Assembly (NCBI GenBank): GCA_033557835.1
Contig: JAWQRO010000029.1
Span: 1-64,000 of the forward strand
Source: Helochares maculicollis
Taxonomy: Eukaryota; Arthropoda; Insecta; Coleoptera; Hydrophilidae
Direction of reading: 5' to 3'
Length of the DNA stretch: 64,000 bases
Each line of letters opens with the position of its first letter. Position 1 is the stretch's first letter. Shown here in pieces: positions 1-13,132 of this stretch. The notes under the pieces are model-generated. The model was given only the letters and a program-made list of their open reading frames with translations. It had not been told where the DNA came from and ran no database searches. Both the position numbers and the translations under genes were made by a program.

Positions 1-899
1 ATGTGATTTGCCGGTATTTTGGCCCACTCACGGACAATGGCTTTCTTCAGCGTCTCGAGGCTGGTGTATTTTTTAACTCGGACATTGCTCTCCAAAATGG
101 CCCATAGAGAATAATCCATTGGATTCGGGTCTGGTGAATTCGAGCGCCATTGTATGGTCGAAATGAAGTTCGGAACGTTGTTTTTCAGCCATTCTTGGTT
201 TACTCGCGCTTTGTGAGACGGTGCTGAGTCTTGTTGAAACGTCCATGATCTGCGACCGAAATGTTTAACTGTCCAAGGCTTCAAAGCAGCCTCCAGAACG
301 TTTTCCCGATAATATGTCGCATTTACTTTGATGTTAGGCTCAATGAAAATGATTGGAGAGCGCCCATCCGCGGTTACAGCGGCCCAAACCATTATTTGTG
401 GCGGGTGCTGCTTTCTGGTGACCAACCGATGGCTCAATTCTCGGATGATCGTTCGGTCAAGTAAACCCTATCGTTTTGAGAGTTTACAAATTGCTCAGTT
501 GGGAAATTTTTCTCGCCAGAAATTGACCAAAATTCGGCCAAGCAAAGCAAGTCATTCGCTCTCTCAACTCTAAATTGTTGCTGCTTTGGTGTAAGATCAT
601 GCACCTTTTGGAACTTTGCTGCGATTGGATATTTTCAGTTCTTTAGCCATTTGATTCGCACTTCGTCGTGGATTTCGCTGAAGTCGCTTCTTCACTTTTC
701 GAACCATTTCAGATGACATTGCAGATTTTTGATGACCACCTCCATGGCGTTTTGCGATGCTACCAGTATCATTATAACGAGTTATGGTGCGATAAACAAA
801 CATTATATTCACTTCGAAGTGTTTGAGATCACGAACAATCGCTGCTTGTGATTTTCGAGCTAAATATAAAGCAATCACACTATTACGTTTGAAGTTCAT
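1..899 (-). pseudogene. Tc1/mariner DD37D (maT-type) transposase, broken, cut by window edge
   Basis: Remnant of a cut-and-paste transposase. The minus strand from 899 gives a paired-like helix-turn-helix N-terminus (starts MNFKRNSVIALYLARKSQ, then YRTITRYNDTGSIAKRHGGG). Near 620-626 the reading breaks: the end of the DNA-binding region is missing and the frame shifts, after which FQKVHDLTPKQQQ resumes. A second frameshift lies near 431-440, between SSEN and the SHRLVTR equivalent. The catalytic domain can then be followed to the left edge (TFQQDSAPSHKA at about 208-239, SPDPNPMDY at about 95-135). Exactly 37 residues separate the second and third Asp, which defines DD37D. The first catalytic Asp is lost: the usual SDEK is SGEK at 509-520. 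The C-terminus lies outside the window. Two frameshifts plus a missing catalytic residue make this copy inactive. The family call is firm; the maT label rests on the spacing. Confidence 0.9.
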
Positions 900-1029
900 C
901 GCTTATAACTTTTTTTTGCGTTCACTGTTGGAAAAATGCTTTTGCACGCTTGTAAAAAATACTCAGAACTATCTGATAGCAAATTTATAAAAAGTTGCTA
1001 CCATTGTGACAGCTGCGCAAAAGGTTAAA

Positions 1030-1061
1030 AATTAGTAACACTTCGAGTGCTCAACCCTGTA
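1030..1061 (-). repeat. Probable terminal inverted repeat and TA target site of the Tc1/mariner copy
   Basis: About 160 bp upstream of the transposase start, the minus strand reads CAGGGTTGAGCACTCGAAG inward from position 1059, followed outside by TA at 1060-1061. A CAGGGTT-type end next to TA fits Tc1/mariner insertion. The partner repeat is beyond the left edge, so the inverted relationship cannot be shown here. Confidence 0.6.
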
Positions 1062-2700
1062 CAAATTTCAAAATTCTCGTAATTTTGCCATTATGAAAAG
1101 AGCAAGTAGCAAACATGTATTTTGTGATTCATTTATTATCCAACTGCGCTGATCATCGTCTCAGATTGTATGTGTACAATTAACTTAAAACTAATTATTT
1201 AACAGGGCATTCCCTAAAGCATAAAAGTGCTGCAGAGAAAATGATGAGCTTAAGTGGAAAGATACAAAATCAAATAGAGGAAAATGACTCAAAAATCTAC
1301 AGTGGAAATTTAATCATACAACATAAAACTGAAATTAGTAGTGAGAAAAAGCTATAGAAGCTAGAAAAACTTGTGGATCGTTCAGAATGAGCATCAAAAA
1401 TAAATCAAAAACACTGTTTATTGCAATAGAACAGTAAAGGCAAATTAATGCAAAAATTCTTATTTTAAACAGTATTAGCCAAATCGAAAACAATAAAATT
1501 TAAATGGAAACGACAAATTGTTTTTCTGCGGAAGATCAATTACGTCATACGACAATTTTATTCGATATGAGAAATGGTATCGAATCAAAACACTTTGATG
1601 AAAACAGTGAATTTCTAGTGACGAGAAGAAAATTCCTTTATCAAAAAAATTCCTGGAAGTCTTCCGAATATTCCTAGAGACGATTTGTTTGTAGTAGAAG
1701 CAGAACAAAGGCAGTGGTGTGGTGTAGAAAGTAAGCATTTTCTGTTCATATATATTTATACAGTTGACAATCGATTGATGTTAGAAATGATGAATTAAAA
1801 AAACCTGATGAACCTTGATGGAAGAAAATAATCCACATGAGTCCTTAAATGTGTACAAAGCGTTCCACAAATATAGTCTAAGTATCATTGATTCTCCATA
1901 AAGCAATCTAAGGTTAAAACTAAAATCACTTAAATTGGATGCGATTCAAAGTCTCAACTAAAACCAGACCGTAGAGTGTCTGCGTTTTATCGAATGCAGC
2001 AGAATCCATCCTTTACCCGAAGCATAGACGTGTACGCTCGAGATAATTTATTGAGGGAAAACACGCAAAATGCCTCCCTTTTATATACATACACAGACAC
2101 ACACACAAAACGAATCAAGTCACGTGGCCAACGTTGGTGCACGGCATTGTTTAGATAACGGTCCGAAATACTGATGTTTTCCCATCTCCTCAATGATGAT
2201 ATATCGGCTGGTTTCCGCGATTTGGCAGCCTTCACCCTTGCCAAGGTGGTTTCTCTAATAACAAAATTAGATTACGGCTGTTATCTGTTAACTGTATTAC
2301 GCCACTTTTTCTTATTAACTTTGTTGTTTTCTTTAAAGATTTTCTCGGCGTTTGGGGCGCGAATGGAATTTGTGCGTGAACTAAAGGTTTTAGGTCACCT
2401 TAATGGTTATCGCTGTCTTTTAGTTCGTAAAAGTTGTGATGATATATTGAGGAAGTATAGTTTTGAATGGAGTTTTATATAGCTCCCGGCTAATGAACTA
2501 TTACTTTGAATAAAGCGACTCTTTCATTTCCCATTTTTCGTCAATTTCTTCACGTGTTGGAGCCATAAAGGGAAAATAAATTCTTTAAGACAATACGAGT
2601 AATCACGAGCCCATCCGAGCTATATTATTAGCACACTTGAAGTTTGACAAACGTCAAAAATTGCGCCCCTTAGCAAATTAAAATCCAGGTGTCTATTTTT
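1062..2700. other. Unassigned AT-rich DNA
   Basis: No coding region, RNA gene or repeat was recognised. Open frames of 60-102 codons (for example 2174-2482 plus and 1475-1738 minus) resemble no family I know and overlap each other on both strands. A short CA-rich run lies near 2086-2106. Confidence 0.5.
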
Positions 2701-3130
2701 AGTTGAACGCTCTGGCTATAGTTGTGAGCCACATAAAAATTTATTAAAACCTGCTCTAGGGCAATTTGTGCAATTTGTGCCGACCTGACGCCCATCTCTC
2801 AATCAATTTTAATAAAATTTAGTAGAAAGTTCTGCTGAAATTTTAATCACCCGTCTTTTTAAAGCGCTATTAATCACGATTTGACGAGTAAGGAGATAAT
2901 GAGATAAAATATCTAAACAGAAAAAATCAAAACCTACAACCAGCAGACGTTGGTTTTGGCGTTAACTCCCTTGCCGGAGAGAGGAGCAGAATGGATACGG
3001 AAAATCGGGCATAGGAGCAAGGGGGAGGGGGAGAATTTGGCCTGGGCCGCGTCGAATTAAGTCCGCACTTTCGTCTCAATTAAAAACTCGTTTCTTCCCC
3101 CACTGCTCTCCCCTTCGGCCATACTAACTT
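2700..3130. other. GC-richer island, candidate conserved noncoding element
   Basis: This stretch stands out from its AT-rich surroundings. It has a G-rich purine run near 3022-3038 (AAGGGGGAGGGGGAGAA), CG-containing segments such as GGGCCGCGTCG near 3046, a complementary C-rich run near 3098-3115, and AATTAA/CAATTAA motifs between. There is no open frame of note. The composition would fit an enhancer or promoter-proximal element, but conservation cannot be tested from one sequence. Confidence 0.3.
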
Positions 3131-4400
3131 CTCGGAGTTGTCCGTATGAAAAGTTCAATTTTATAATTTGATTTCACGAAAGACTGCAGCCATTTTCCAT
3201 CGCTGCCGGAGAATAACAGAAATTGTCTTTGGCATCGCAGATGAACATCTATAATACGAAATAATGCAAGACGGCTGTTGTAAATTTGACAAAGCGTAAA
3301 TGGCGTTAAAAACGTATTTACTAAGTAATGGCTGACAACGACTGAACGTTTCAGAGTATTGAAATTTTTTCAAAGGCATTGCGTTCTATTTGGATATTGA
3401 TTTTTACGTATTAATAGAATTGCTACCATATAGTGTATATTTAAAAGTGATCATAATACAAATAGAGTCGACAAATCTTTTTCTGCAATTGAATAGACAT
3501 TGAGTAAATATCATCAGCTTGAGATTGAAGAATCTTATAATCGCCTACATCTGGCTGATTGAAGGTCGCTGCCTTGCCGAATTTATTTCGAAACTCGCTT
3601 TTAATATTAATTAAAATCATCAAACGCTTTTCTACTTGACAACTGAGTAAACTAACTTGACGTTGGCTCAGCTCGTATATCAAGGAAGTTGATCTGAATC
3701 ATCGCATCGTGCATTAGAATCTACCTCCTACACGTATGCAAAACAGTGCATACGATCAAACGCAAGGAAAGAAGGCCGCGAAGCAATAAATAAACGAACA
3801 TGTAAATTTGACAGAAAACATGTAAAGTTGTGGTAGTCTATGAATAAACAAACAGAACGCCAGCAGATAAATCATTACGCGGACACATACTGTAACTTTG
3901 TTATGTAATTATGCATAATGTGCATCTGATTGTAATTGCTGTTGTACATATAATATTACGGAATATTATTAACTCACTGTGTTAATTTTGAGCTAATAGC
4001 CCTAATTCGTGACATATTCAATATGTACAAGGAAATGGCGAAGCTAATTGTCATTAACGCAGAACTTGCATGTCTATTAATAAACCGTCGATTCGTTTTA
4101 CATGTAAAATTGAAATGTAGTCTGGCAAAGACGCATTTGATAAAATTGTGCCTTATTATCAGGCAGATCGACCTCGTAGCTCACTTATCTATTGATAATG
4201 ACCGTATTATATTGTATGTTTGAAGGCTCCAATTTTGAAATGTTCATCCTTGTTCTATCCGTCGTCTTGTATGTTTCGCTTTATCAGATCATTGTTATAC
4301 ATATTTATATTTAAATGGATCTTCAGTATGTTGTGAAATATGCTTCAAAATGCTTCAATAAAGGAATGAAAGCAATATTCAGAAATTTTTATTCTTGAAA
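3131..4400. other. Unassigned AT-rich DNA
   Basis: No recognisable gene or repeat. The 80-codon minus-strand frame at 3441-3683 and the 66-codon plus-strand frame at 4023-4223 have no family resemblance, no flanking splice signals that I could support, and chance length. Confidence 0.45.
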
Positions 4401-7400
4401 TCCTACTGAAATCTCTAATTGATGCTCTGGTTACTGTTAATTTTTCATAATATTTTCTTGATGTCAGTTTAATATCAGCACAGAAGTTTTTTTAAGATGA
4501 ATTACGTTGTTGCCTGTGTATTTCAACTTATCAGATACCCACAAGATGGTAGCAATGGAACGGTGTTTTTCTTCATTCAGATCTCTGTCCTAATTTGTTT
4601 GGTATATTTCTCTTCTTGAAGGATTGACAATCACGAATCTTTTCCTCACTTACAGTTGCTTAAGCATGTTTTCTGAGTACGCGCATAATAATATTTGCAG
4701 TTGCTTTGGCATGTTCGTGTTATATATGTGACCGAAATTTTCTATTGAAAAGGTTTTCTTGTTTAACAGATCTTATGTCAGATTGGCTTTCAAATGCTCA
4801 GGGTATTTACTCGTCTAAAGTTAACAGGCACGTTTTTAAAAGACTCATTAAATTCCTTAAATAAATGGTCGAATTTGCTTTATATAAAAAAGATGTCCGA
4901 AAACATACGAATTTTTTATTCAATCGCAAAATATTGTTGTCATATGTTTTGTTGAAAGGTCTCAACTATTTGCATCGAAATCAACTTCTTCTTTCTATTT
5001 ATCCTACTAGCCTAAATTCGATAATCTCGTGATTACAAATAAGATGGAAGCAACACCGAATCAACAATGTTCAATTTTAGATTTCTCTGTTGAGTTAACT
5101 ATATTTAAAAACGTTTCTAGCATTATCTCGATATTTCTATACCGTTGTATGGACGATTTTTCTTGTCTCCATTATAAATCTTGTTTACTTACGTTCGGTT
5201 AACTCCTCATTTCTAATGCTTTTAAACATTCAGGTATAAACCTCCTTAAGCTATCGAAATTGTTCACTTGCTACGATGTATTGGTCAATTTTTCTTCATT
5301 TTCTTGATAATTCAAAACTCTCTTAACTTGAGCAAACATAGTAAAACCGTTTTCGTTATTCAATATCTTTACTGATTTCTGATGATTGTGTGTAGAGAAC
5401 TCGTTTTATACTAAAACTGCTTTTTTTGCAACTTGTCCACTCTAAAGTCATTTTATTCGCTAACTCTTTTAATGTCGGCTTTATATTTTAGTACTAATTT
5501 GCTCTTCAATTTCATCAAAGTTTGAGACAGCTCTTAAAATCAGAAAATATTAATGGATGTGTTTTGCTTCTTTACCAATATTTTACCTGCGTCAATAACG
5601 TAAATAACGCCTTTATTGAGCCGCAAATTAAGAAAAACTGAATAAAATTGCTTAAATATGCAGCTGTTATACCAAGAACAAAGGAATATTAACTGAAGGT
5701 TTTTCAAGATATATATTTATAAATTTTCTTTGGAGCTATCATCCCATTTTTTCCACAATCATTTCTATGGTTTGCCTTGAAGATTTCTCCAAAAGTAAAT
5801 GAATAGTATATAAATTGGTACGACAGATTCCAGTATTTCATTTCAAGGTATGTAGGTTGAATGAAAACAGATTTGAGTCAAACCCTTTAAGATTTTTTTG
5901 CTCTGATTTATTTCTAAGACTCTTTTAGAATCCAGATTTGTTGTGTTAGAGAATTACTTACGAAAATGGGCAAATTTAGTTTCGAACGAAGACTTGATAT
6001 AGTTATATATGTATATAGCTTACATATTCAGTATTTGGAGCCTTAAGTTTTCTCTTCAACGCGTTTTCCAAATCACCTCTATTGTTTACAGGTTTATTTT
6101 CGAACTAAATAGAAAATATCAGAAATTCTTTGTCCCATGTTAGTTCAACTTAGAAAATAATCAACTTTAGTAAAGTAGTGTCTAAATTGCTGGTTTATTA
6201 TTCTTAGTGAGAGGCGTTTAAAGCGATTTTATAAATATTATGAATATTGAGAATACTCTTTCATTATAGTAAATGGGAAGATTGATGAGCATCGCCGACA
6301 AATTTCTTCAAAATGAATTAGTCAAATGTAATAACTCGCAGCTTTTAACGACATTTCCTTATTTCATTTCGCAGCAAGAAGGTTAAATAAAAATGTCAAC
6401 ATTTTATTTAAGTCGAAAAGAATTTTTGCTCTCATTTGTTTGTAGGACTTTTTCAGGGTTCATTTTGCAACAACCATCGTCCTGCATATGATCAAATAAG
6501 GATACCAACGAGGATTTTTTTTTAACTTTGAGTGATTGTTTTCGATATTCTTCACTTGGACTCAACAATCCTTACAAAGGTATCAATTTTCAGTGTCTTG
6601 ATTAATATTCGTGACTTTCAGAACATTTTAGACTTTCCTTTCCTGATTTATCTTCACGACTTCAGAAATCTCTTCCACAAGATTTGTTTTATAATTCCAC
6701 TCAATATATGAGAAATCCCGTAATTTAAATTCCTTCAATATATGGAGGACATTTTTATTAATCTTAAAAGAGTAGTATCTAATTTTTTCATAATTTTCTT
6801 AGTGGTAGATTTAACAATGAGGCTTTTATGATCAATAGGAATACAAAAACGGCCAGCTTGAGCTGTTTGTTTTAAATTAAGGTACAACTATTCCTCTTTC
6901 GTTACAGAATTGGCGAAGCTTGATGAATGTCGTCATCTATAGATTTGAAGTATTAGATAAAATAGAAAATTAAAACAAAAACGATATTTTTCAGGCGATA
7001 TAAAATTTATGATGAATAGGCTTAAGCTCTAAATTTAAAAATCTTTAGATTTATTTCATTAAATGGTACCTTAAGAAACGAAAGAATGCTATTTTTGTGA
7101 AAAAATTTACCCTGGGATTTTTGCTTTAGATTATTGATTATATAATTTTAAGTGTCTCGAATAGAGAAGTAGGGATTTGGAAGTCTTAGTGACGACTTAC
7201 GAGGACCTAAACACTCGTACAGACTTGAAAATAATTTTTTTATATTTATCTATCAAAATATTCATCTAATTTCTAACAACTCATTTGAGTTTTAGACTCA
7301 ACATCAAAGTGCTGTACATTTCTAAATGTTTCTTGTTTTTCAGTATGATGACACAACAATTCTTATTGTGTTAAAAAATTACATTTTTCCTCCAAAACAA

Positions 7401-8000
7401 TATATTGAAAGACACACAAAGTTCTAAACCTCAATAGTTCTTACTTATAGAAATTTTTTATGTAATTATTCAACTATTTGCTCCAAATCTTCAACCACTT
7501 CAAAACAGTGTTCGTTATTCAAACCCTGTAATGAGTTTCGGTAATTAGTAGATCTGTAGGAGTCACTACTTTCTAGAACTGATTTTGTTCGTTACTTTTA
7601 TATACCATAATGTTTTCTTTGATCCACAATTTAACCTCCGATTGGTGTTTTGATACTAAATTGCACTTCAATATGCGGTATTTGTTCACCAATTTGTGCT
7701 TTGTTGTAAATTGATAGGAAAATTTTAAAAGATTTGTTTTAAAAGTAAATGAGTGTGTCAGCATCTAAAATCAAATTTTTGATTCGCTTGCAAACAAGTT
7801 GTTAATTTTATACGACTTCAACTTCTTTAGTTTGAGCGATCAATTCATATCATATGTTATTGTTTTAGATACAACTATAAACCTCCTCAAAATCAAAATT
7901 TGTTTTGTTATAACGCTCAATAATTCCAATTTATTCATGCTGGCATTATATGTAGGTTTGTTTTAGCTAAGATTTTATAGTTGTCTAGATTTTGAAACTG
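4400..8000. repeat. Decayed long-period tandem repeat (about 530-600 bp unit)
   Basis: Segments recur at long spacing. About 5816-5950 aligns with 6345-6475 over more than 100 bp: both carry TATTTCATTTC, then TTGAATGAAAAC or the equivalent, then TTTTTGCTCT followed by ATTTRTTT and GACT. The offset is about 530 bp. A second pair starts near 6177 and 6772 (AGTAGTRTCTAA, then TTCTTAGTG, then GCGTTTAAAGCG-like), with an offset of about 595 bp, and a weaker relative lies near 4425-4480. Copies are diverged and the unit length varies, as in an old satellite. No coding potential was seen. Boundaries are approximate. Confidence 0.45.
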
Positions 8001-11000
8001 GAAAACCTTTCGTCATTTGCTCACTTATAATTAGAATTGAAACAGAAATTTGCCTATTGGCTTTAACGACATTAGCGTCAATTCATAGCAAAGCTGATGT
8101 AATTACTCCATCGGAGCTCCGAATATGTCGGATTTAGAGCCATCATAAGTCCTTAAGTGGCAATCTTAATGGCTATGTGTCAGTTTCATTAGGTTAATAT
8201 ATTGCTAATGTCACATTGCATACGTATTATTGGTTTACTGTACTAAACGTAGCGGGGAACCGGCGAAGCTCATGCCAATAAAGACAAATCTACACCAATT
8301 ATCAAAACTCCAGTTCTGATACTGAGAGGTCAGACAATTATTGAGCCGCGTGAGATTTGCTGGCGATTTCTCTGATTAAAATTATTAATAGATCGTGTAG
8401 CGCGGTTGCTTCGCTGTAGGAGTTCTATTGATTGTTGAAAAAGGGTGTCGGTTGGTTTATCTAAGGAACTAAAGTTGACTGAGCTGTAAAAGAAAAGTTT
8501 ACGCGGCGACGTTAAGGAACACTGATGCTATTCTCGAGGTACGAGAAGAATTTTTGTTAAAATATTCAAGCTAGGAGGGGTTGCATTCATTTTCCATTGT
8601 AAGTTAAAGCAAGGATAGCACAGATTGCCTTATCTGCGGTATTACGGCTGAACATCAATAAACAAAATAGAGCTTGATGCATAAGACGTGGAGTAGAACA
8701 GTTGACGAAGCATAAGTGACGATCAAGACAGATCCCCGGTTTTCCGCTTAGAGTTTCCTACTCTCCTTCCTCGTGCTTATACGAGTATCATGCTGTGAGA
8801 TCGATGGAATCATTCCAGACTCTATTTAAATCAAGTTACGTTTTGTGTAGATTTCATCACGGAAGCCAGCTGTATTTTCAGGGTTGATTTTTTTTCTGGG
8901 GAGTCCTTGCAGCTACAGTACATTAGAAAAATTATTCTTTCTCGGCCAAAAAATATGATGCTTTTAAAAATTGAGGATAGTAATTACCGAAGTAAGCTTG
9001 ATAAACCTGGTTAATTGTTTATATTTGCTGTCGCATAAAGCTTGTGTACCAACCGCCAATTCTATTGACATCTAATATTTGGAATAGGCATTCAATTACA
9101 GGATTGTATGATTAATTTTGAAATTCGCAGATGTTGACGTGGATTATCATTTTCTATGGCCTGTATTCTACAAGCGGTTGTTGCAGCGTTGTTATTGACC
9201 CCCGTTTATTTAGCTCCGATATTATGTCATGTGCATGCATTAGTAATGAGCGTATAGTCTTTGACTTTCCGATGGAAAATTTCTTGGAACAATCTCACTT
9301 TGTTTTCGTTCTGGCATTCCGAGATAATAAAACCAAAAATGTAGCTGTAGGATTAGGGGATGTTAATATTAGCTAACACGCAAATTCTTCACATATCACT
9401 ACCGAAATTTACATGCACGCTCTTTAAAATAAACGGCTTGGCTACGTATCTGTTTTGAAAACTACCAAGCGAGGCAACAAAAAATGAGAAAATCCAGATA
9501 CGTGGCAAGTTTTACCAGTAAAACAACAATGACGGCACAATAATGATTTCAGCAGCGTTAAGCATCCACAGCAACGGTAAACAGTTTTAGCATTCTGATT
9601 AAACTGCATAGTTATTTCGGGCGCTGCCACAAAATATGTTGTAAAATTTTAACGACTACTAAAGTTAAGTTTTAAACTTGCTCCTCGTATCTTGTATATA
9701 TTAACTTCCACTTTGCAGGCGAGGATAAAATTTACCTAATTTCATTACAAAAGAACATGATGAAAGTTTAAAAGTCGTCCGCGATATATTGAGTGCGGGC
9801 CGAAGCTAAAAGGTAAGATAATATTAAGGTATTCGCTTTATGCTAAACTCTTTACGAGTGGCAGGATATAAATTGAAAAATCAATACAAGATGAATCTAT
9901 TCCGTGTGCCCCGTATTGCAGAAGAAAGATATTTTTACGTTTTACCATTATTATTAATAAAAACAGTCCCAAGCATTAATTTTCGTCAGAAAAGTACTGA
10001 TTACAAGAAGTGATAGTAAAACTTTTATGTGGCTACTATAAAATTCGTTAAATTAATGGCTGATTATGTTCTTTTCGACATATTTACTTTTAATTTAAAG
10101 TAATCACGTAATGGCTTCATAAAATTGTTAATTATTGATTGCGTTTTCTTTTAATTAAAATGTTACTCTTGAATTTATACGCCGAATTTAAAATTTATGT
10201 ACTCACAACTAACCAGGTGTTTAGGATTTTATAGTATCCCGTAATTAGCATCATTTTACAGCTTTCAGGATTTTTCTTCTTGTGGTCCTAAGGCCACTGG
10301 ATTATCCAAACTTGCAAATGTATGTAAATCCGAAATAGCATAGAATATTAATATAATTAATTAGGATAAGTAATCAATTTAAATTCCAAAGTTTAAAGTT
10401 AGTTGTGGTCAAGAGTTAAGGACAAGATGGCTTCCGAGATAAAGCAAGAGCCTTAAAGTTTTGCTTTGCATAGAGAACTGCGAGAGCTCCCCCCAACCAC
10501 AAAGTAAGATAGGGTCAACTTGGAACCAGATGTTCTCCGCAGTATTTGAATTATTAAATTGTAATTAATTGCGTTATTGTTCTTAGCTTATTTGCGTTAA
10601 TAAAATAATCGTCTTGTGGCTTAATTCCGAGATTAATTTTGGGACTCTGCGTTCCATTGGTTAACGAGCGAAAAAGAGCCAACACATGAAACACAATTGA
10701 GATCCAAATTTATGATTTCTTTCCAACTTTATACAGTACATCTAAATTTGCCCCATACAAACATCTTGTATACAAACTGTTAGGAGGACTCGTTTCGTGA
10801 CCGATCTTTTGGACGCTCATAAACACAAATAGAATCTGGTCGATCGATAAAGTGTGAATAGCGTAGATAGATGGGCGATGCCAAAAGATTAAATTATATA
10901 TACGTGCATCGCGAAAGTGACTGGTAGAATTTGAAATTGCCATTAGTGTCATCAGTGGGCCGCTGAGAATTCCATTGAAATTCATATAATAGTAACTAAA

Positions 11001-12350
11001 TTCGCAAATCCAACAGTGGGACTCAGGTCTGCAGCTGACCACAACTAGTTAGCGCGGTCCAGACTCAACTAATCTACATATTCGTCCCTTTTTATATTAA
11101 TGGGACGAGGCTTTGCAGGAAAGTGCTTGAGTAAGAGAGAAGGCCAGGCGTTGGTGGTTGTCAGAAAATTTGGGGAGTAATTTGGAACAGTCGGCAACTT
11201 TATATAACGGCTTCTGATGGTACGTCTACCAAGTCACGTAAGGCCTCAAACGAGGTGACAACCACTTCTAATGTATGTGTTCGTTAAATTTTAGAGCTAC
11301 CCTCGTCTCAGTTACTCGATGACATTTTGAGTAGGGAGACTTGCGTCCAGAGTAGATGCAAGGTTTAAAAGAAATCTACCGAAACAAATTTTAAAAATAA
11401 TAAATATTTATGGACTTTGTTGAGCAACATAAATCGATGAAAAATAAAATGCACTTATATCATAATCATAATTTTTTGAAATTCATCACAATTTGTTGAT
11501 TAGCCAAGTGTGTGTACTGGAATTGATTTAAATCATGGGACTATAGGAGCACTATGAAAGAATGCGCACTTGAAATGTAAAAGATTACAATAATTGCATA
11601 CTTATAAAATAATAAATAATTAATAAGAAAGATCGGCTTTTAGTGAACTATTTGCTAAGCTGGAGTAATCGAATTAACAATTTTGTAGGAACAAAATTTT
11701 GTTTCAGCTGGACCATCGGAGGAGCTGTTTTTCTGTATTGAATGTTTCATATGAAGTAAGTCGCAGAATAAATATTATTAATTTTGTATTACCAACCATT
11801 ATTCGAACCTTCAAATTATCGATATTGATACAATGTGATATGTCATAAAGGGAAGATACACAAAATTTAATGTAAGTTCATTATTTCTAGTTGTAGTTAC
11901 ACTTTATCTATTTGTTTTTATTGGGGAATAATTTCTTTTCAGAAGACCATGATATAAAAATTAAGACCGACAGTAATGCTTTACCATATAAATTGGAAGC
12001 ATTGTTCTATTCGTTAGCTACGCTGATTGTATCTTAATGTATATGAATTTCAGTTACTGGAAATTTAAGAACTTTTCGAGGATATTTCCATAATTTCTCT
12101 CTTACAGCTTAAAAATATCTTAATCTTCTAAGAAAGCTCACTACATATATCCCCTAGAAAAAAACTATAAACAAGAAATACAGATCAATCAATCAAAAGT
12201 ATGTGTGTATTTTGCGATTGAATCCTAAATTTGTGTTTAGATCTATAAATAATGAAAACGAGTCATTTACACTAATGATTAACATCGATCCAAAAAATGC
12301 TATGCAAGAACGTTACCAGTTCTGCTTTCTTTCTGCGTTGAGGGTGGTTT
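8001..12350. other. Unassigned intergenic or intronic DNA
   Basis: No gene recognised. The 81-codon frame at 9131-9376 plus and the 110-codon frame at 10710-11042 minus are the longest, and neither shows a known domain. About 8230-8820 and 10430-10520 are somewhat richer in G and C than their flanks and could hold regulatory sequence. Nothing more specific is supported. Confidence 0.4.
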
Positions 12351-12354
12351 AAGG

Positions 12355-12420
12355 TAAGTTTCGCTTACTGGGGATTCACTAGCTTCGCTTCGCTCGCTCT
12401 TCTTTCGTGGAGTAGAGATA
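12355..12420 (+). repeat. Isolated left arm of the foldback-like family
   Basis: Begins TAAGTTTCGCTTACTGGGGA, continues with AGCTTCGCTTCGCTCGCTC and ends with the CGTGGAGTAGAG block. This matches the left ends of the elements at 12830 and 13552. No right partner lies close enough before the 12830 element starts, so it is either an orphan arm or the outer end of a composite reaching to 13132. Confidence 0.55.
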
Positions 12421-12829
12421 CACTAAAATCTCCACATGCAGAACTTTGTAATGTAATAAGGGATTTACGTTTTTATCGTGTTTGCAATTATATTTTTAAG
12501 CGTGTTTATTTCTTAAGGCATCCCTACTCTAAGAGAGTTGCAGTTGGCAATTTTGATGGATTTTTAAGGTCTACAAATTACTTCAGGACCGACAATCGTT
12601 CATGCTACTGAACAATCTTGAACAATAATTGCAACAGCTTGTGTAGAAAATACATATACACCAAAGTAAGTTTTGATTAGTAGTAACTATTGTTGCTCAA
12701 TAATAAGCTACAAAACTATTCGACAGGAATATTGGGTGAACACAGAAAATCAATAGAAGTAAATTCAGATTTACTTCGAGAGATATATTTAAACTACAAA
12801 AAGTTTACAATGTTTCTCACAAATTCCCA

Positions 12830-13132
12830 GTAATCTTCACTTATTTTGAATTTGCATACTACGCTCGCTCATACCGTGTGGAGTGAGGCTGTGTTAAAAA
12901 TGAGCACCTTAAAAAGAAGCGCTCAAATATGAGCAGGAAACTATTCCTACTTAGCGAGACATGAGCGGCCGAAGCGATAACAGAAAGAACAAAGCGAGGA
13001 ACGAGCGAACGAAGCGGGAAATTAGAGAACGAATTGAGGGATGAGCAAACGAAGCGGAGGATGAGCGAACAAAGCGGAGGATGAGCAAACGAAGCGCGGG
13101 ATGAGTGAGCGAAACCCGTGTAAGCGAAACTT
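12830..13132 (+). mobile_element. Foldback-like element A with eight-unit 20-bp array
   Basis: The left end is a degenerate CAGTAATCTTCACTTATTTT, followed by CTACGCTCGCTCAT and GTGTGGAGTGAGG. The right arm is a tandem array of eight units in exact 20-bp phase from 12952 to 13111, consensus AAGCGAGGGATGAGCGAACG, ending in CCCGTGTAAGCGAAACTT. The terminal blocks are inverted to each other. There is no coding capacity. The layout (short nonautonomous element with an arm built from short tandem repeats) resembles Drosophila foldback elements, but kinship is not shown. A target-site duplication was not established. Confidence 0.65.

Noticed and set aside
261..573. Two plus-strand frames over the Tc1/mariner relic
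   Set aside because: They are antisense to the transposase reading and have no independent support.
10710..11042. 110-codon minus-strand frame
   Set aside because: No domain, no repeated composition, no splice context and no homology I can recall. The length is within chance for this window.
12952..13111. 20-bp repeats suggesting a CRISPR-like array
   Set aside because: Units are contiguous without spacers and form one arm of an inverted-repeat element.
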